Counted from the stretch's first letter, positions 51,251 to 59,804 are shown. The stretch is 64,000 bases of DNA from Achromobacter pestifer (GCF_902859625.1 NZ_CADIJX010000002.1:124001-188000), one strand, 5' to 3'. The notes: generated from the letters alone by a model not told the origin. Numbers and translations: made by a program.

Positions 51251-51833
51251 ATGCAAGGCAACAAACAGAGCGCATTGGCACAACGGCTGCGAGCCCTGCG
51301 CCAGGAGCGGGATTGGACACTGAAGCAGGCGGCGGCGGCCACCGGCGTGTCCGCGTCCACTCTGTCCAAAATCGAAAACAGCCTGCTGTCGCCCACGTAT
51401 GACAACCTGATCAAGATCGCCGCCGGCCTGGACCTGGACGTCGCCGAACTCTTCATCGCCTCCGACGCCCACATGGGTACCGGCCGGCGCAGCCTTAGCC
51501 GCCAGGGCGAAGGCCGCCAGTACGAAACGCCGTACTACGCACCGCCTGCTGTGCACCGCGCTGTCACACAAGCGCATGATGCCGTTCCATACCCGCGTCA
51601 AAGCGCGCGCGTTTGACGAATTCCAGGACTGGAGCCGCCACGGCGGCGAAGAGTTCGTCTACGTGCTGGAAGGCGAGGTTCTGCTCTATACCGAGTTCTA
51701 CGAACCCGCGCGGCTGAAAGCCGGCGAAAGCTTCTATATAGACAGCCGCATGGGGCACCGGGTGATCAGTCTGAGCCCGGAAGACGCCATCGTGCTGTGG
51801 GTGTCCACGCACGCGGATATCGAGGAAGAATAG
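51251..51833 (+). pseudogene. XRE-cupin regulator with a frameshift
   Basis: The first frame (51251-51616) encodes the helix-turn-helix (LAQRLRALRQERDWTLKQAA, then SASTLSKIENSLLSPTYDN) and the linker up to ETPYYA. The cupin part (MMPFHTRVKARAFDEF, then GEEFVYVLEGEVLLYTEFYE and AGESFYIDSRMGHRVIS) is in the next frame (to 51833). Reading out of frame from about 51541 gives RLLCTALSHKRMMPF, a natural continuation, so one extra C near 51542-51543 (or an equivalent two-base loss) broke the gene. Intact it would be about 195 residues and a PuuR-like regulator. It follows the oxidase by 12 bases and was probably the cluster regulator. A sequencing error is possible. Confidence 0.8.
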
Positions 51834-51917
51834 GGGGGACGTTTGTGTCAGCCCACCTTTTCCCGCAACAAGGTAAAATGCGGCGCCCGGATCTCTTCCG
51901 GGGCATCGCCACACTGC

Positions 51918-51994
51918 GCGGCAGTAGCTCAGCTGGATAGAGCACGGGCCTTCTAAGCCCGGGGTCGGGGGTTCGAGCCCCTCCTGCCGCGCCA
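51918..51994 (+). tRNA. tRNA-Arg (anticodon TCT)
   Basis: A 77-base cloverleaf including encoded CCA. The acceptor GCGGCAG (51918-51924) pairs with CTGCCGC (51984-51990); the D arm contains AGCTCAGCTGGATAGAGC, the anticodon loop is CTTCTAA (anticodon TCT, reads AGA), and the T loop is GGTTCGAGCCC. The discriminator is G. A possible -10 (TAAAAT, 51874-51879) with a GC-rich discriminator follows the regulator gene. Arg tRNAs are common integration targets; no duplicated 3' end was seen within this window. Confidence 0.95.
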
Positions 51995-52166
51995 GAAAAC
52001 ACGTCAATACAAGCGCTACGGCCTTTTCTGGTCCGCTGGTAGCGGATCCCTTAGAACAACGACGCCCGCTTCGCGCCATATTTCAGCTGCTTGATACCCG
52101 AACGCGAGACCCATCATCGGCGACGGGCTGAAATACGGGCGTGCAATGGATGGGCTGGCCTGGCCG

Positions 52167-52472
52167 CTAATCGATCCGCAGCTCGAAGTCTTGCCCAAAG
52201 GCGTGGACCCCGCCGCTGTCGACCGTCCCTGACGGGTCCCACGTGCCGTTTCGCGTCACGATGAGGGCGACGCCGACGAATGCAAGGCGAATCGCGAATT
52301 TCCAAAACTGGATTTCGGATCTGGGGGCAAGCTGGAACAGTTCCCCGTCGACTATCAGCGCGGAAGGCGGAGGGGCCATCCCGAGCGACCATTTGATGGC
52401 CACGCCCAGCAGCGAGAACTGCGCGCCGATCGTGGTGGGCTTGAATTGGTACAGTCGAACTCTGTTGGACAT
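52167..52472 (-). CDS. small hypothetical protein
   Basis: A 101-residue protein from ATG 52472 (MSNRVRLYQFKPTTIGAQFS). It contains a moderately hydrophobic segment (FWKFAIRLAFVGVALIVTRN) but no recognised motif and no signal peptide. No homologue comes to mind. The coding character is plausible but not strong, and base composition is less GC-rich than in the flanking core genes. It lies in the accessory stretch after tRNA-Arg. Confidence 0.5.
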   Translation of the reverse strand: MSNRVRLYQFKPTTIGAQFSLLGVAIKWSLGMAPPPSALIVDGELFQLAPRSEIQFWKFAIRLAFVGVALIVTRNGTWDPSGTVDSGGVHAFGQDFELRID

Positions 52473-52600
52473 GATGCGCAGTCCTGTCTTGCGTCCAAAC
52501 CAGAATATCAGAGTTGGCCCAGCCGTTCTCCTAGGGATTACAGCATTGGGGTGAACCAAGATTTGCGATCATTCCGACGCGCTCGCCAACACGCCAGGGC

Positions 52601-53098
52601 TTAGTCGAACACATTCAAGAGCACGTCGGCCACGATCGCCGTCGTGATGGCGACAAGGATCAGATCTGATCCGGCGACTTGCCATTCATAGCCCGGATAG
52701 ACCGGCAGTCTGGCCAGCATGGGACCGGGAACCATCTTCTTCGCGATACCCGGAGGCAGCGGCTTTCCTCGCGCAAGATTCTTGCGGATACCGGGGGGAA
52801 GCGAGTGATAGCCTGACAGCCCATATTCTTGTGCATAGCCCCGGGCGGTCGACAGCGTTATGCCGGCGTGCTGGAGCGTTATGTTTACTCCGCCTCCATC
52901 GCCGTCTCCGCTTTTGCCCTTGGACGATTGTCCTTTGTTGCCATTGCCATTGCCATTGCCATTGCCCTTGTTGCCTTGTCCCTGTCCGGCATTGTCGGGC
53001 TTGCCTTTGCCTTCTGGCGGGGCCGCAAAGGACTGGCCGGCCAAGGCGATACAGCTGGCGGCGATGATCACGAGAACTTTCGAGCGGGGGTGTTGCAT
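52601..53098 (-). CDS. CigR/RcnB-like periplasmic protein
   Basis: A 165-residue protein starting at ATG 53098: signal peptide (KVLVIIAASCIALAGQSFAA), a Gly/Asn/Lys low-complexity stretch (about 25-70), then a conserved domain with LPPGIRKNLARGKPLPPGIA and KKMVPGPMLARLPVYPGYEW, ending in a hydrophobic helix (LILVAITTAIVADVLLNVF). The PPGI-x-K-x-LARG-x-PLPPGI motif is that of proteins annotated as anti-virulence regulator CigR or RcnB-like. Function is not established in this group. It is flanked by hypothetical genes. Confidence 0.75.
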   Translation of the reverse strand: MQHPRSKVLVIIAASCIALAGQSFAAPPEGKGKPDNAGQGQGNKGNGNGNGNGNKGQSSKGKSGDGDGGGVNITLQHAGITLSTARGYAQEYGLSGYHSLPPGIRKNLARGKPLPPGIAKKMVPGPMLARLPVYPGYEWQVAGSDLILVAITTAIVADVLLNVFD

Positions 53099-53221
53099 GG
53101 CTGACCTCGACGGATGTGGCAATGACGCGATTCTAGGATTACCGGCCCGGTGCAGGAGGCCTGTGTTTGATAGAAATGGTGTCTAAAAATGGCGCCTGGC
53201 AGTCATTCCCATTTCGCTGTC

Positions 53222-53860
53222 CTAGAACCACACGGTCACGATGAGGGTGGTGCAACCTATGATGGCCGTCACAATCATGGCGAGCGCCATGCGGGTGGCG
53301 ACTTTTCGTTCGGTACGGCCAACGTTGGGGTCCGCATTGTTGGCGGCCTTGAGCTGTTCCCATGTGGATGCGGTTTGCGCCTTGTGGCTATGCAAGGCCG
53401 CCGAGGCGCTTGCACGGGCCCGCGATATCGCGGTCAGTTTCAGGGCGGGAATGGCGAGAACGACGCCAACCAGGAATGCGATTCCGGCGCCCAGCAATCC
53501 CAAGACGGGAACGGCGGCGCTGTTCGCATAGAACAGAATGATCACCACCAAGAGCCCCGTCAGGTTCAGGCACACCAGCGCCTTAAGGGCCTGCATCCCC
53601 CAGACGCCCGTTGCCTCTTCCGTGAAGTCGCCCACGGATCGCCAGTAGAGGGCGTCCTTGGATGACGCCTCGAAGAAGAAGGACAGGTCCCTGGCCAACC
53701 TCTCTTGATCCCTTTCTTCTGTGGGCGTCTCTTGATGCCACTGAATGGCAAAGTTCCTGCTGCGCTCCAAGTCCTTGTGATGGGAAAGCGCCCAAGATTC
53801 CGCCAAATCTACTGCTGAATCTTCGGTGAGCAGGCCAGCGTACTCTGTGATTCTTTTCAT
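53222..53860 (-). CDS. hypothetical membrane protein
   Basis: A 212-residue protein: a hydrophilic N-terminal half with acidic and aromatic helices (RSRNFAIQWHQETPTEERDQ), then two close hydrophobic segments (ALVCLNLTGLLVVIILFYAN and LLGAGIAFLVGVVLAIPALK). After a loop, a third is at the C-terminus (MALAMIVTAIIGCTTLIVTV). No known domain recognised. The coding call rests on length, a clean ATG and membrane-protein composition. Confidence 0.65.
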   Translation of the reverse strand: MKRITEYAGLLTEDSAVDLAESWALSHHKDLERSRNFAIQWHQETPTEERDQERLARDLSFFFEASSKDALYWRSVGDFTEEATGVWGMQALKALVCLNLTGLLVVIILFYANSAAVPVLGLLGAGIAFLVGVVLAIPALKLTAISRARASASAALHSHKAQTASTWEQLKAANNADPNVGRTERKVATRMALAMIVTAIIGCTTLIVTVWF

Positions 53861-54034
53861 CGTTATCGTCCCCGTATATGAGTCATTTTACGGCGGGGAA
53901 GCCGTTGCAGAGTTGCCGGAACACAACGCCGATATCTCCTTCCCGGGGGAGTTTGCGCTGCTACCACTTGGAACGCCTTTTCCGGCCAGGGCTTGCTATA
54001 AACATGGCTGCAACAGCTATCCAGGGCCAGAAAG

Positions 54035-54313
54035 ATGTCCATTCACACGCTGAGCCGCTACGGCGTAGCGCTCTTGTTCGCCGCACTCGTTTCCGGGTGC
54101 TCCTCGATCCTTCCTGGATCATCCAGTACCGGTTCTTCATCTCGTGCGGCCGCGGCTTCGGAGCGAGTCGTCAGCGACAATTGCAAATTTCTTCGCAGTC
54201 GGTGCATCTACGAAGGCTCATACGATGCAGGGGAACGGAACTACGCCGAGCAAGAAGCGAAGCGCCTGAACACGGCCGAACTGGAACGGCTGCGCCGCGC
54301 GTTTGGCAACTGA
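54035..54313 (+). CDS. small lipoprotein (first tandem copy)
   Basis: A 92-residue lipoprotein: signal peptide with lipobox LVSGC (Cys22), a Ser/Gly-rich linker and a conserved C-terminal unit with two Cys and charged helices (CKFLRSRCIYEGSYDAGERN, then AEQEAKRLNTAELERLRR). The gene at 54381-54632 repeats this design, so the two arose by tandem duplication. Role unknown; probably inner- or outer-membrane anchored. Confidence 0.75.
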   Translation: MSIHTLSRYGVALLFAALVSGCSSILPGSSSTGSSSRAAAASERVVSDNCKFLRSRCIYEGSYDAGERNYAEQEAKRLNTAELERLRRAFGN

Positions 54314-54380
54314 ACGGTGGAAGCCACATTGAACGGCTTGTTATAAATTGGTCTGATGCATCTTTGTAGGGCCAGCGACA

Positions 54381-54632
54381 ATGTCCGTTCAAACATTGAA
54401 CCGCTGCGGTGTCGCGTTGCTTCTTTCCGCACGGGTTCCTGGTTGTTCCTTCCTTGGTTCCGACCGCAATTCCACCCCCGGCCGGCTTAGCGATCAATGC
54501 GGCTGGAACCGCAGCAAATGCTTGTACGAAGGCGCGTACGAATCAGGCGAAAGCGATCAGGCCGAAGACGAAGCCAGGCGTCTCAACAAGGCGGAAGCCG
54601 ACCGGCTGCGGCGCAAGAATAGCGGGTGGTAA
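54381..54632 (+). CDS. small lipoprotein-like protein (second tandem copy)
   Basis: An 83-residue paralogue of the preceding gene: MSVQTLNRCGVALL, a degenerate lipobox (VPGC), a shortened linker, and the shared unit (CGWNRSKCLYEGAYESGESD, then AEDEARRLNKAEADRLRR). The Pro next to the lipobox Cys may weaken lipidation. It begins 67 bases after the first copy; the short leaders before both ATGs are also similar (GGGCCAG before each start). Confidence 0.7.
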   Translation: MSVQTLNRCGVALLLSARVPGCSFLGSDRNSTPGRLSDQCGWNRSKCLYEGAYESGESDQAEDEARRLNKAEADRLRRKNSGW

Positions 54633-55078
54633 GCACTCGGCTTTTATCTCGATGATTTTTATGTCGGAATAAATCGAAATATAGTTAACCTGTTAGATAC
54701 TTTCTGTCCGTTTTCATTGCCTTTACTATCGGCGATGCGTCAGATCCCTCACTACACTTCGCGATCCATATCGACGTGCGAATTTGGGATGCTGAATAGG
54801 GCAGTGGTGCTGTCAGTGGCTTCTTTGCTTGCGATCTGGCCGTCACAGAAAATAATGGACGAGATCATCTGTGTGGAGATGCCGGCCAGTACAAAAATTG
54901 TTGTGCTGATGAGTAAGAACGTCTTCATGCAATGGCGCACGCCGGTGGTCGCCGGCTGCGTCCGCGGCGAGGCTAAAAGCCTTAGCCGAATCCGGTCTGT
55001 GACTGGAGTTCGCGGCTGATCGGGTGGTCACCTTGACCTTGACTGCGCGCAGTCCTTTGCTTTGTCCTCGTCCCCGCC
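54633..55078. other. A/T-richer gap, one doubtful small gene
   Basis: The 446 bases between the lipoprotein pair and the glycosyltransferase stop are visibly richer in A and T than their surroundings, especially 54640-54930. The only candidate gene is the 58-residue minus-strand frame at 54752-54928. No terminator with a convincing stem and T tract was seen. Confidence 0.4.
54752..54928 (-). CDS. possible small exported peptide
   Basis: A 58-residue frame from ATG 54928 beginning MKTFLLISTTIFVLAGISTQ, which looks like a real signal or anchor segment, followed by a short polar tail. There is no clear Shine-Dalgarno and no known family. Four extra residues upstream are possible. Low confidence; it could be chance in an A/T-rich region. 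Confidence 0.3.
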   Translation of the reverse strand: MKTFLLISTTIFVLAGISTQMISSIIFCDGQIASKEATDSTTALFSIPNSHVDMDREV

Positions 55079-56206
55079 TCATTCCCCCCGCTTCGCCCGC
55101 TGGTACGCCTCTAGCGTGCTCTGCATCTTTGCGCTGATCCGGAAGTTCGCCTCTGCAAAGGCGCGGGCGTTGGCCACCATGGCTGCCGCTTGCGCGGGCT
55201 GGCTGCGAATCTGCATGACGCGATCTGCAAAGCCTGCGATGTCTCCTGGCGGGGCCAGCCAGCCGGTTTGCCCGGGGACGACAATTTCTGGCAATCCGCC
55301 GACATCGCTGGCGATGACTGGCCGCCCCACGGCAAAGGCCTCTGGCACGATGCGCGACCAGGCTTCGGTGGCTGACGGCACCAGCATGATGTCCGAGGCT
55401 TGAATCAGGTCGGCCACATCGGTGCGGTGGCCGGCAAACACCATGTGTTCCGCAATGCCCAGGTCCACCGCCAGTTTGTAGAGATCGTAGGCATAGGACG
55501 TGGTGCTGGGGGTTGGCATGCCCACCACCAGACCCACGGCGGGCACGCCCTGGCAACGCAAATGCTTCACGACGCGCAACAGATCGGCCTGGCCTTTTTC
55601 CGGCCGCAGCATGCCCACCGTGGTGATGACGAAAGCCTCGTAGGCTTCTGGAATCTCCAGGTCGCTTCGCATGAGCCTGCGCAGATGCCGCGCTTCGGGC
55701 ACATCCAGCGTCCGGAAGAAATCGTCGCCCGCCCATTCACCCACCACGCTGATCCGATCTTCGGGAGCCAGGCGTGCCGCCAACAGTTCCTGCTTGCCGA
55801 CATCGCTGGTCGCGATGACATGGTCGCAGCCGATCTTCCATTCCAACCGGCGGCGAGGAGAACTGCGCATGGGTTTGGCGAAGTGGCGTGTCCTGACGAC
55901 CGAGCAGAGATCACGGCACAGCGCGGCGGTTTTGCCGTCCGCCCGGCTATGACTGTCGATGACCTGGATGCCCAGCGCTTTGACCGTGCGCCGCAGCGTC
56001 AGGACCGTGGCGGGCGAATACGCCGACTTGAAGTCGATGTCCACCGTGCTGAGTTTGCGCAGTCTAGCCTCGCGGCTGATGGCGCTGCCCGTGGGCGACG
56101 CGATGGCGACGTCGTGGCCGTGGCTCTGTAGCCAACTGGCTTGTTCAAGGGTGCGGAATTCCAGTCCGCCCAGGCTGCGTTCAGCCACCGTGTGCAGGAT
56201 GCGCAT
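55079..56206 (-). CDS. glycosyltransferase family 4 protein
   Basis: A 375-residue GT-B fold glycosyltransferase. The N-terminal acceptor domain starts MRILHTVAERSLGGLEFRT. The C-terminal sugar-nucleotide domain has TVGMLRPEKGQADLLRVVK and the E-x7-E motif region ATEAWSRIVPEAFAVGRPVI, then ASDVGGLPEIV. Family members build LPS core, capsule or other surface glycans. Its start lies inside the last 26 bases of the heptosyltransferase-like gene, so the two are co-expressed. Donor and acceptor unknown. Confidence 0.92.
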   Translation of the reverse strand: MRILHTVAERSLGGLEFRTLEQASWLQSHGHDVAIASPTGSAISREARLRKLSTVDIDFKSAYSPATVLTLRRTVKALGIQVIDSHSRADGKTAALCRDLCSVVRTRHFAKPMRSSPRRRLEWKIGCDHVIATSDVGKQELLAARLAPEDRISVVGEWAGDDFFRTLDVPEARHLRRLMRSDLEIPEAYEAFVITTVGMLRPEKGQADLLRVVKHLRCQGVPAVGLVVGMPTPSTTSYAYDLYKLAVDLGIAEHMVFAGHRTDVADLIQASDIMLVPSATEAWSRIVPEAFAVGRPVIASDVGGLPEIVVPGQTGWLAPPGDIAGFADRVMQIRSQPAQAAAMVANARAFAEANFRISAKMQSTLEAYQRAKRGE

Positions 56207-57137
56207 GTTGCTCCAGGACTTTGCGACAGGCGCTTAGCACTTCGTCGGGCGTGATCGTGTTGATGCCGTCTTGCGGATGGCGTGGCGTGACGGCGGCCGA
56301 GTGGCTCCGATTCCAGAACCATTCCGGGTTGGGCTCGTTGAAGATTCCGACGTAAGGCACGCAAGCGCCTTGCGCGATGTGCGACGGCCCGCAGTCGTTG
56401 GCCACCACCAGGCGCGCGCGCAACATGATGGCGCTCAACTCAGGCAGGGTCTTGCAGTAGGCGATTGACAGGTCAGGGCGATCCATCGCTTCAAGCGCCG
56501 CGCGCTCGTTCGCTTCTTGTTGACCTAGCACGAACAGGAACCGGACATGGGGGCCTAGCAAGGTCCTGAGCCGTTCGGTCAGAAGAAGATAATTCGACAG
56601 GCTCCATCGTTTGAATACGCCAGCCCCGCCACCGGGAATCATGACGACATCGACGCTTTCCGTGGTGTGCCGATGCGTGCCGGCAAGTGCCTGAAAGCAG
56701 CGACGCATCGTGCTTTCCGCATCAAATTTCCGATACGAGGCCAGCAGGCGAAGGTTCGCCAGACCGATGTATTCCGCCGTGGTTTTCCGGTGGCAATGCG
56801 TCCAGATCAAATCGCTGATCCGCGCGTTGACGAAGCCCAGTCGGATCGCGGGCCGACGCAGCAGATTGATGATGCCGAAGCGTTCGCTGCTGTGATGCAG
56901 GCTGACCGATATGCGCGTTTCTTTTTTCAGGCTGCGCAGATAATCGCCGAACGTCGTCGCCCGCACGAATTCGTCCACCCAGGGCAGGGCACGATAGAAG
57001 CTGCCTACGTCGTCGCGGGCGACGACCCTGATGCGTTTGCCTGGCCACCAGGACTTCAGCTGATACAGCGCCGGTAGCGCAACGATCTGGTCGCCCAGCT
57101 GAGGCTGGCTTCTGACATAGACAACGACTTCCGACAT
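56181..57137 (-). CDS. glycosyltransferase family 9 (heptosyltransferase-like)
   Basis: A 318-residue GT9 protein. The ATG at 57137 has GGGAGG six bases upstream; an upstream in-frame extension lacks conserved features. Seen: VYVRSQPQLGDQIVALPALY, the ADP-heptose-type loop VVMIPGGGAGVFKRWSLSNY, and the donor-site ARLVVANDCGPSHIAQGACV with conserved acid. It probably adds a heptose or related sugar to LPS core together with the overlapping GT4 gene. Confidence 0.9.
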   Translation of the reverse strand: MSEVVVYVRSQPQLGDQIVALPALYQLKSWWPGKRIRVVARDDVGSFYRALPWVDEFVRATTFGDYLRSLKKETRISVSLHHSSERFGIINLLRRPAIRLGFVNARISDLIWTHCHRKTTAEYIGLANLRLLASYRKFDAESTMRRCFQALAGTHRHTTESVDVVMIPGGGAGVFKRWSLSNYLLLTERLRTLLGPHVRFLFVLGQQEANERAALEAMDRPDLSIAYCKTLPELSAIMLRARLVVANDCGPSHIAQGACVPYVGIFNEPNPEWFWNRSHSAAVTPRHPQDGINTITPDEVLSACRKVLEQHAHPAHGG

Positions 57138-57352
57138 TGGCGGCCTCCCATTCCGTGTAGTGCATGCCGTGTAGTGCGGTCTGGCGACCGCTGGCGGCAA
57201 TGTATCGGGAGGGAGGCCGCAATTTTCCTGGGTATCTTTAAAGAATGTGAAGAATCGGCGGCGTGTGCTGCATACAAGTACACAATCGCGCTTTTTCGGT
57301 GACCCTCATCCAGCAGCACCGAGGTGCCTGAGGGGAGGGGCGCGGCGTTGGC

Positions 57353-57493
57353 CTACTTGCGCTTCGCGCCGCCCTGGCGTGCCTTGAAACGCGGGTTCGA
57401 CTTGCAGATGACGTAGATCCGCCCCCGCCGTTTGACGACCTGGCAGTCGCGATGGCGGTTCTTGGCGTCTTTGAGGGAAGAAAGGACTTTCAT
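57353..57493 (-). CDS. rpmJ2: 50S ribosomal protein L36, zinc-independent paralogue
   Basis: A 46-residue protein: [20 protein letters not shown], then [20 protein letters not shown] and a basic tail. This is the type B L36 (YkgO-like): the CxxC and His of the zinc-ribbon L36 are incomplete (RHRDC in place of CxxC, RF in place of RH). GGAG lies six bases upstream of the ATG. Such paralogues replace the zinc-binding L36 under zinc starvation and are repressed by Zur; an A/T-rich Zur-box-like site lies 70 bases upstream (57563-57580). No L31 paralogue is adjacent. Confidence 0.93.
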   Translation of the reverse strand: MKVLSSLKDAKNRHRDCQVVKRRGRIYVICKSNPRFKARQGGAKRK

Positions 57494-57562
57494 GGGGGCT
57501 CCGTAAGAGGAAAAGGCCGGCCAGCGCTTCGTCTGTTCGACGCAGCGCGTTTTCTAATTAAT

Positions 57563-57580
57563 ATGATGTTATATCATTTC
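57563..57580 (-). promoter_or_regulatory. Zur-box-like operator upstream of rpmJ2
   Basis: On the minus strand this reads GAAATGATATAACATCAT, matching 14 of 18 positions of the remembered palindromic Zur core GAAATGTTATAACATTTC, within a wider A/T-rich imperfect inverted repeat (about 57560-57585). It lies about 70 bases upstream of the L36 start, overlapping the likely promoter. The known Zur control of type B L36 genes supports the call; the match itself is good but not exact. Confidence 0.55.
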
Positions 57581-57662
57581 ATATTCATATCGAGAAATGA
57601 AGCCATGTTCCTGGAATCCCGAAGAGAGGAAGCGGGCACGGCGCTGCGTGCCCCGTCGCCGG

Positions 57663-58781
57663 TCAGGGCGCGCTGGCCCCGGCGATGGCATGAGCGATCT
57701 CGGGCAGGTTGCGCTCAGTGATGAGCGAAATGCCCAGCCGCCCGGAGGGCGACACGATACGGCGATCTGGCAGGCCGGCGTCGTCCGACGGGTGTGCGCT
57801 GGGATGCAGCGCCGGGTCGTAGCTGAAGAAACCCCGTTGCTGCGTCAGATATGACCAGTCCCAGGCGGGGGACAGCCGGCACAGCGCCTTGTGCAGCGCG
57901 GTTCGCACCTGGTTGACGCGATCCCGCATGCCGGTCAGTTCGTCTTGCCACAGCTTGCGCAGGCCAGGTTGGCTGAGGATGCGGGCCACGACGCCGACCG
58001 ATGCCGGCGGCGCGTCCATGCGGGTCCAGGACTGCATGGTGCGCTGTAGCGGCTGTGCCAGATCCGCCGACGGACAGTAGGCGTTCAGGCTGCCACAGCG
58101 GGCGTCCGACAGTTGGAATATCTTTGAACACGATTGCGCCACCAGCGTGAAGACGCCACGGTCGGCCATCGCGGTGACGCCGTAGTTGTCGTCATGTAGC
58201 GTGTCGCCCAGGCCCTGGTAGGCCATGTCGATGAAGGGGATGTGCCCCAACGCCTGGATGACATCGGCGATGACATTCCACTGGTCGTGGCTAAGGTCGC
58301 TGCCGGTGGGATTGTGGCAGCTGGCTTGCAGCACGATGATGCCGGGTTCCGGCAGGCGGCACAGGAAGCCGACCAGGGCGGCAACGTCCAGCTGGCGTTC
58401 GTGCGCATCGAAGTAGGGGTAATGCCCGACCGTCAGCCCGGCCTCTTCAAAGATGCGCTGATGGTTGCTCCAGCTGGGCGTGGGCAGATAGACGCGCCGG
58501 GTGGGTGGCATGCCCGCCAGCAGGTGGGCGCCCAGCGTCAAGGCATGCGTGCCGCTGGCTGCGGGATGGGTCAGGAAGCGTCGGGGGTCCTGGCCGTCGC
58601 GGCTGTCGCCGAACACCAGCCCGCCAACGGCCTCGGCGTACAGACCGGCGTCGGCGGCGGCTTGCGCCGATCCGCCCACGCGCAGTTCGGCCCGGGCCTG
58701 GCGCACGCTCTCAAACTGGGGGATATTGCCCTGGGCGTCCAGGTAGAGGGCGGGCGGATATGGCCGCAGGCGTTCCATCAT
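57663..58781 (-). CDS. class I aromatic/aspartate-type aminotransferase
   Basis: A 372-residue PLP enzyme of the AspC/TyrB fold. Seen: TPSWSNHQRIFEEAGLTVGH, QASCHNPTGSDLSHDQW (the NPTG loop), FIDMAYQGLGD, the PLP-lysine region SCSKIFQLSDARCGSLNAYC and the C-terminal arginine (SGRLGISL). Slightly shorter than AspC (about 396). AAGGAAGG just before the double ATG overlaps the cyoD stop, so it is the last gene of the cyo operon. Substrate unknown; attachment to a terminal oxidase operon is unusual. Confidence 0.88.
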   Translation of the reverse strand: MMERLRPYPPALYLDAQGNIPQFESVRQARAELRVGGSAQAAADAGLYAEAVGGLVFGDSRDGQDPRRFLTHPAASGTHALTLGAHLLAGMPPTRRVYLPTPSWSNHQRIFEEAGLTVGHYPYFDAHERQLDVAALVGFLCRLPEPGIIVLQASCHNPTGSDLSHDQWNVIADVIQALGHIPFIDMAYQGLGDTLHDDNYGVTAMADRGVFTLVAQSCSKIFQLSDARCGSLNAYCPSADLAQPLQRTMQSWTRMDAPPASVGVVARILSQPGLRKLWQDELTGMRDRVNQVRTALHKALCRLSPAWDWSYLTQQRGFFSYDPALHPSAHPSDDAGLPDRRIVSPSGRLGISLITERNLPEIAHAIAGASAP

Positions 58782-58788
58782 GCCTTCC

Positions 58789-59178
58789 TTATGGGCGCAG
58801 CTTCGCCTGATCCACGGACATCTGCATGGGCATCATGTTCTCGTTGGCGTTGTGCATGACCCACAGCGAACCTGCCACGATGATGGCGATCAGCAGCGCC
58901 GTGCAGATAAAGACGCCCGTGTTGTCGCGCTGCGTGCGGGACGCGCCCAGGTGCAGGAAGTACACCAACTGCACCATCAATTGCACAATGCACAACACCA
59001 CCAGGGCCAGCAACCGGCCTTCTCGCGGCACCAGGTCCGTCATGACCGCACCGAACGAGGCCAGCGTCAGCACAAGCGACAGCAGGAAGCCGACGATATA
59101 GCTCTTCAGGCTGCCGTGCGAAGCGTCATGCGTGTTCGCGTGCGCGCCTTGGGGGGAAGGATGGGTGATCGTGCTCAT
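58789..59178 (-). CDS. cyoD: cytochrome bo3 ubiquinol oxidase subunit IV
   Basis: A 129-residue small subunit with three membrane helices ([60 protein letters not shown]) after a His-rich N-terminus. Overlaps the cyoC stop by four bases (ATGA). It assists assembly and copper/haem incorporation of the oxidase in the inner membrane. Confidence 0.95.
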   Translation of the reverse strand: MSTITHPSPQGAHANTHDASHGSLKSYIVGFLLSLVLTLASFGAVMTDLVPREGRLLALVVLCIVQLMVQLVYFLHLGASRTQRDNTGVFICTALLIAIIVAGSLWVMHNANENMMPMQMSVDQAKLRP

Positions 59179-59801
59179 ACGAACTCGCGCAGGTAGACAA
59201 AGGTGAAGACGCAGATCCAGACCAGGTCCAGGAAGTGCCAGAACATCGACAGGCAGGACAGGCGGCGCGTGACGATGCCGTCCAGGCCGAAGCGGTGCAC
59301 CTGGTGCATCAGGACGAGGATCCAGATCAGGCCGAACGACACGTGCAGCCCGTGCGTGCCGACCAGCGTGAAGTAGGCCGACAGGTATGCGCTGGTGCTG
59401 GGGCTGGCGCCCTCGGCCAGCAGCACCGAGAACTCATAAAGCTCCATCGCGATGAAGCCGGCGCCCACCAGGAAGGTGATGCCCAGCCAGGTGATGACTT
59501 GCTGCTTGCGTCCGGCCTGCATGCCCAGCATGGCCACGCCGAAGGTGAAGCTGCTGATCAGCAGCAGCATCGTTTCGCCCAGCACGAAGGGCAGGTGGAA
59601 CAGTTCCGCGCCGGTGTGCCCGCCCGCAGTGCTATTGCCCAGCACCGCGAAGGTGGCGAACAGCACGGCGAAGATCAGGCAATCACTCATCAGGTAGATC
59701 CAGAACCCCATCGTGGTCTTGGATCCGTCGTCGTGATGTTCTTCGTGCCCGTCGTGCGCAGCGTGCGCGCCCGGGGCGTTGCTCAGGGTCAGATGGCTCA
59801 T
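59175..59801 (-). CDS. cyoC: cytochrome bo3 ubiquinol oxidase subunit III
   Basis: A 208-residue subunit III with five membrane helices: [80 protein letters not shown] and the C-terminal [18 protein letters not shown]. Located three bases after the cyoB stop in the cyoABCD operon. Confidence 0.96.
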   Translation of the reverse strand: MSHLTLSNAPGAHAAHDGHEEHHDDGSKTTMGFWIYLMSDCLIFAVLFATFAVLGNSTAGGHTGAELFHLPFVLGETMLLLISSFTFGVAMLGMQAGRKQQVITWLGITFLVGAGFIAMELYEFSVLLAEGASPSTSAYLSAYFTLVGTHGLHVSFGLIWILVLMHQVHRFGLDGIVTRRLSCLSMFWHFLDLVWICVFTFVYLREFV

Positions 59802-59804
59802 GGC

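Noticed and set aside
49835..51601. Long minus-strand frame opposite the FAD oxidase and regulator
   Set aside because: Antisense shadow with Arg/His/Gln-rich translation; the plus-strand genes carry clear domains.
52016..52198. 60-codon minus-strand frame after tRNA-Arg
   Set aside because: Overlaps the end of the 101-residue gene, has no Shine-Dalgarno and no family; too weak to list.
51918..54940. Phage or integrative element with attachment repeats
   Set aside because: No integrase and no second copy of the tRNA 3' end was seen in the window.
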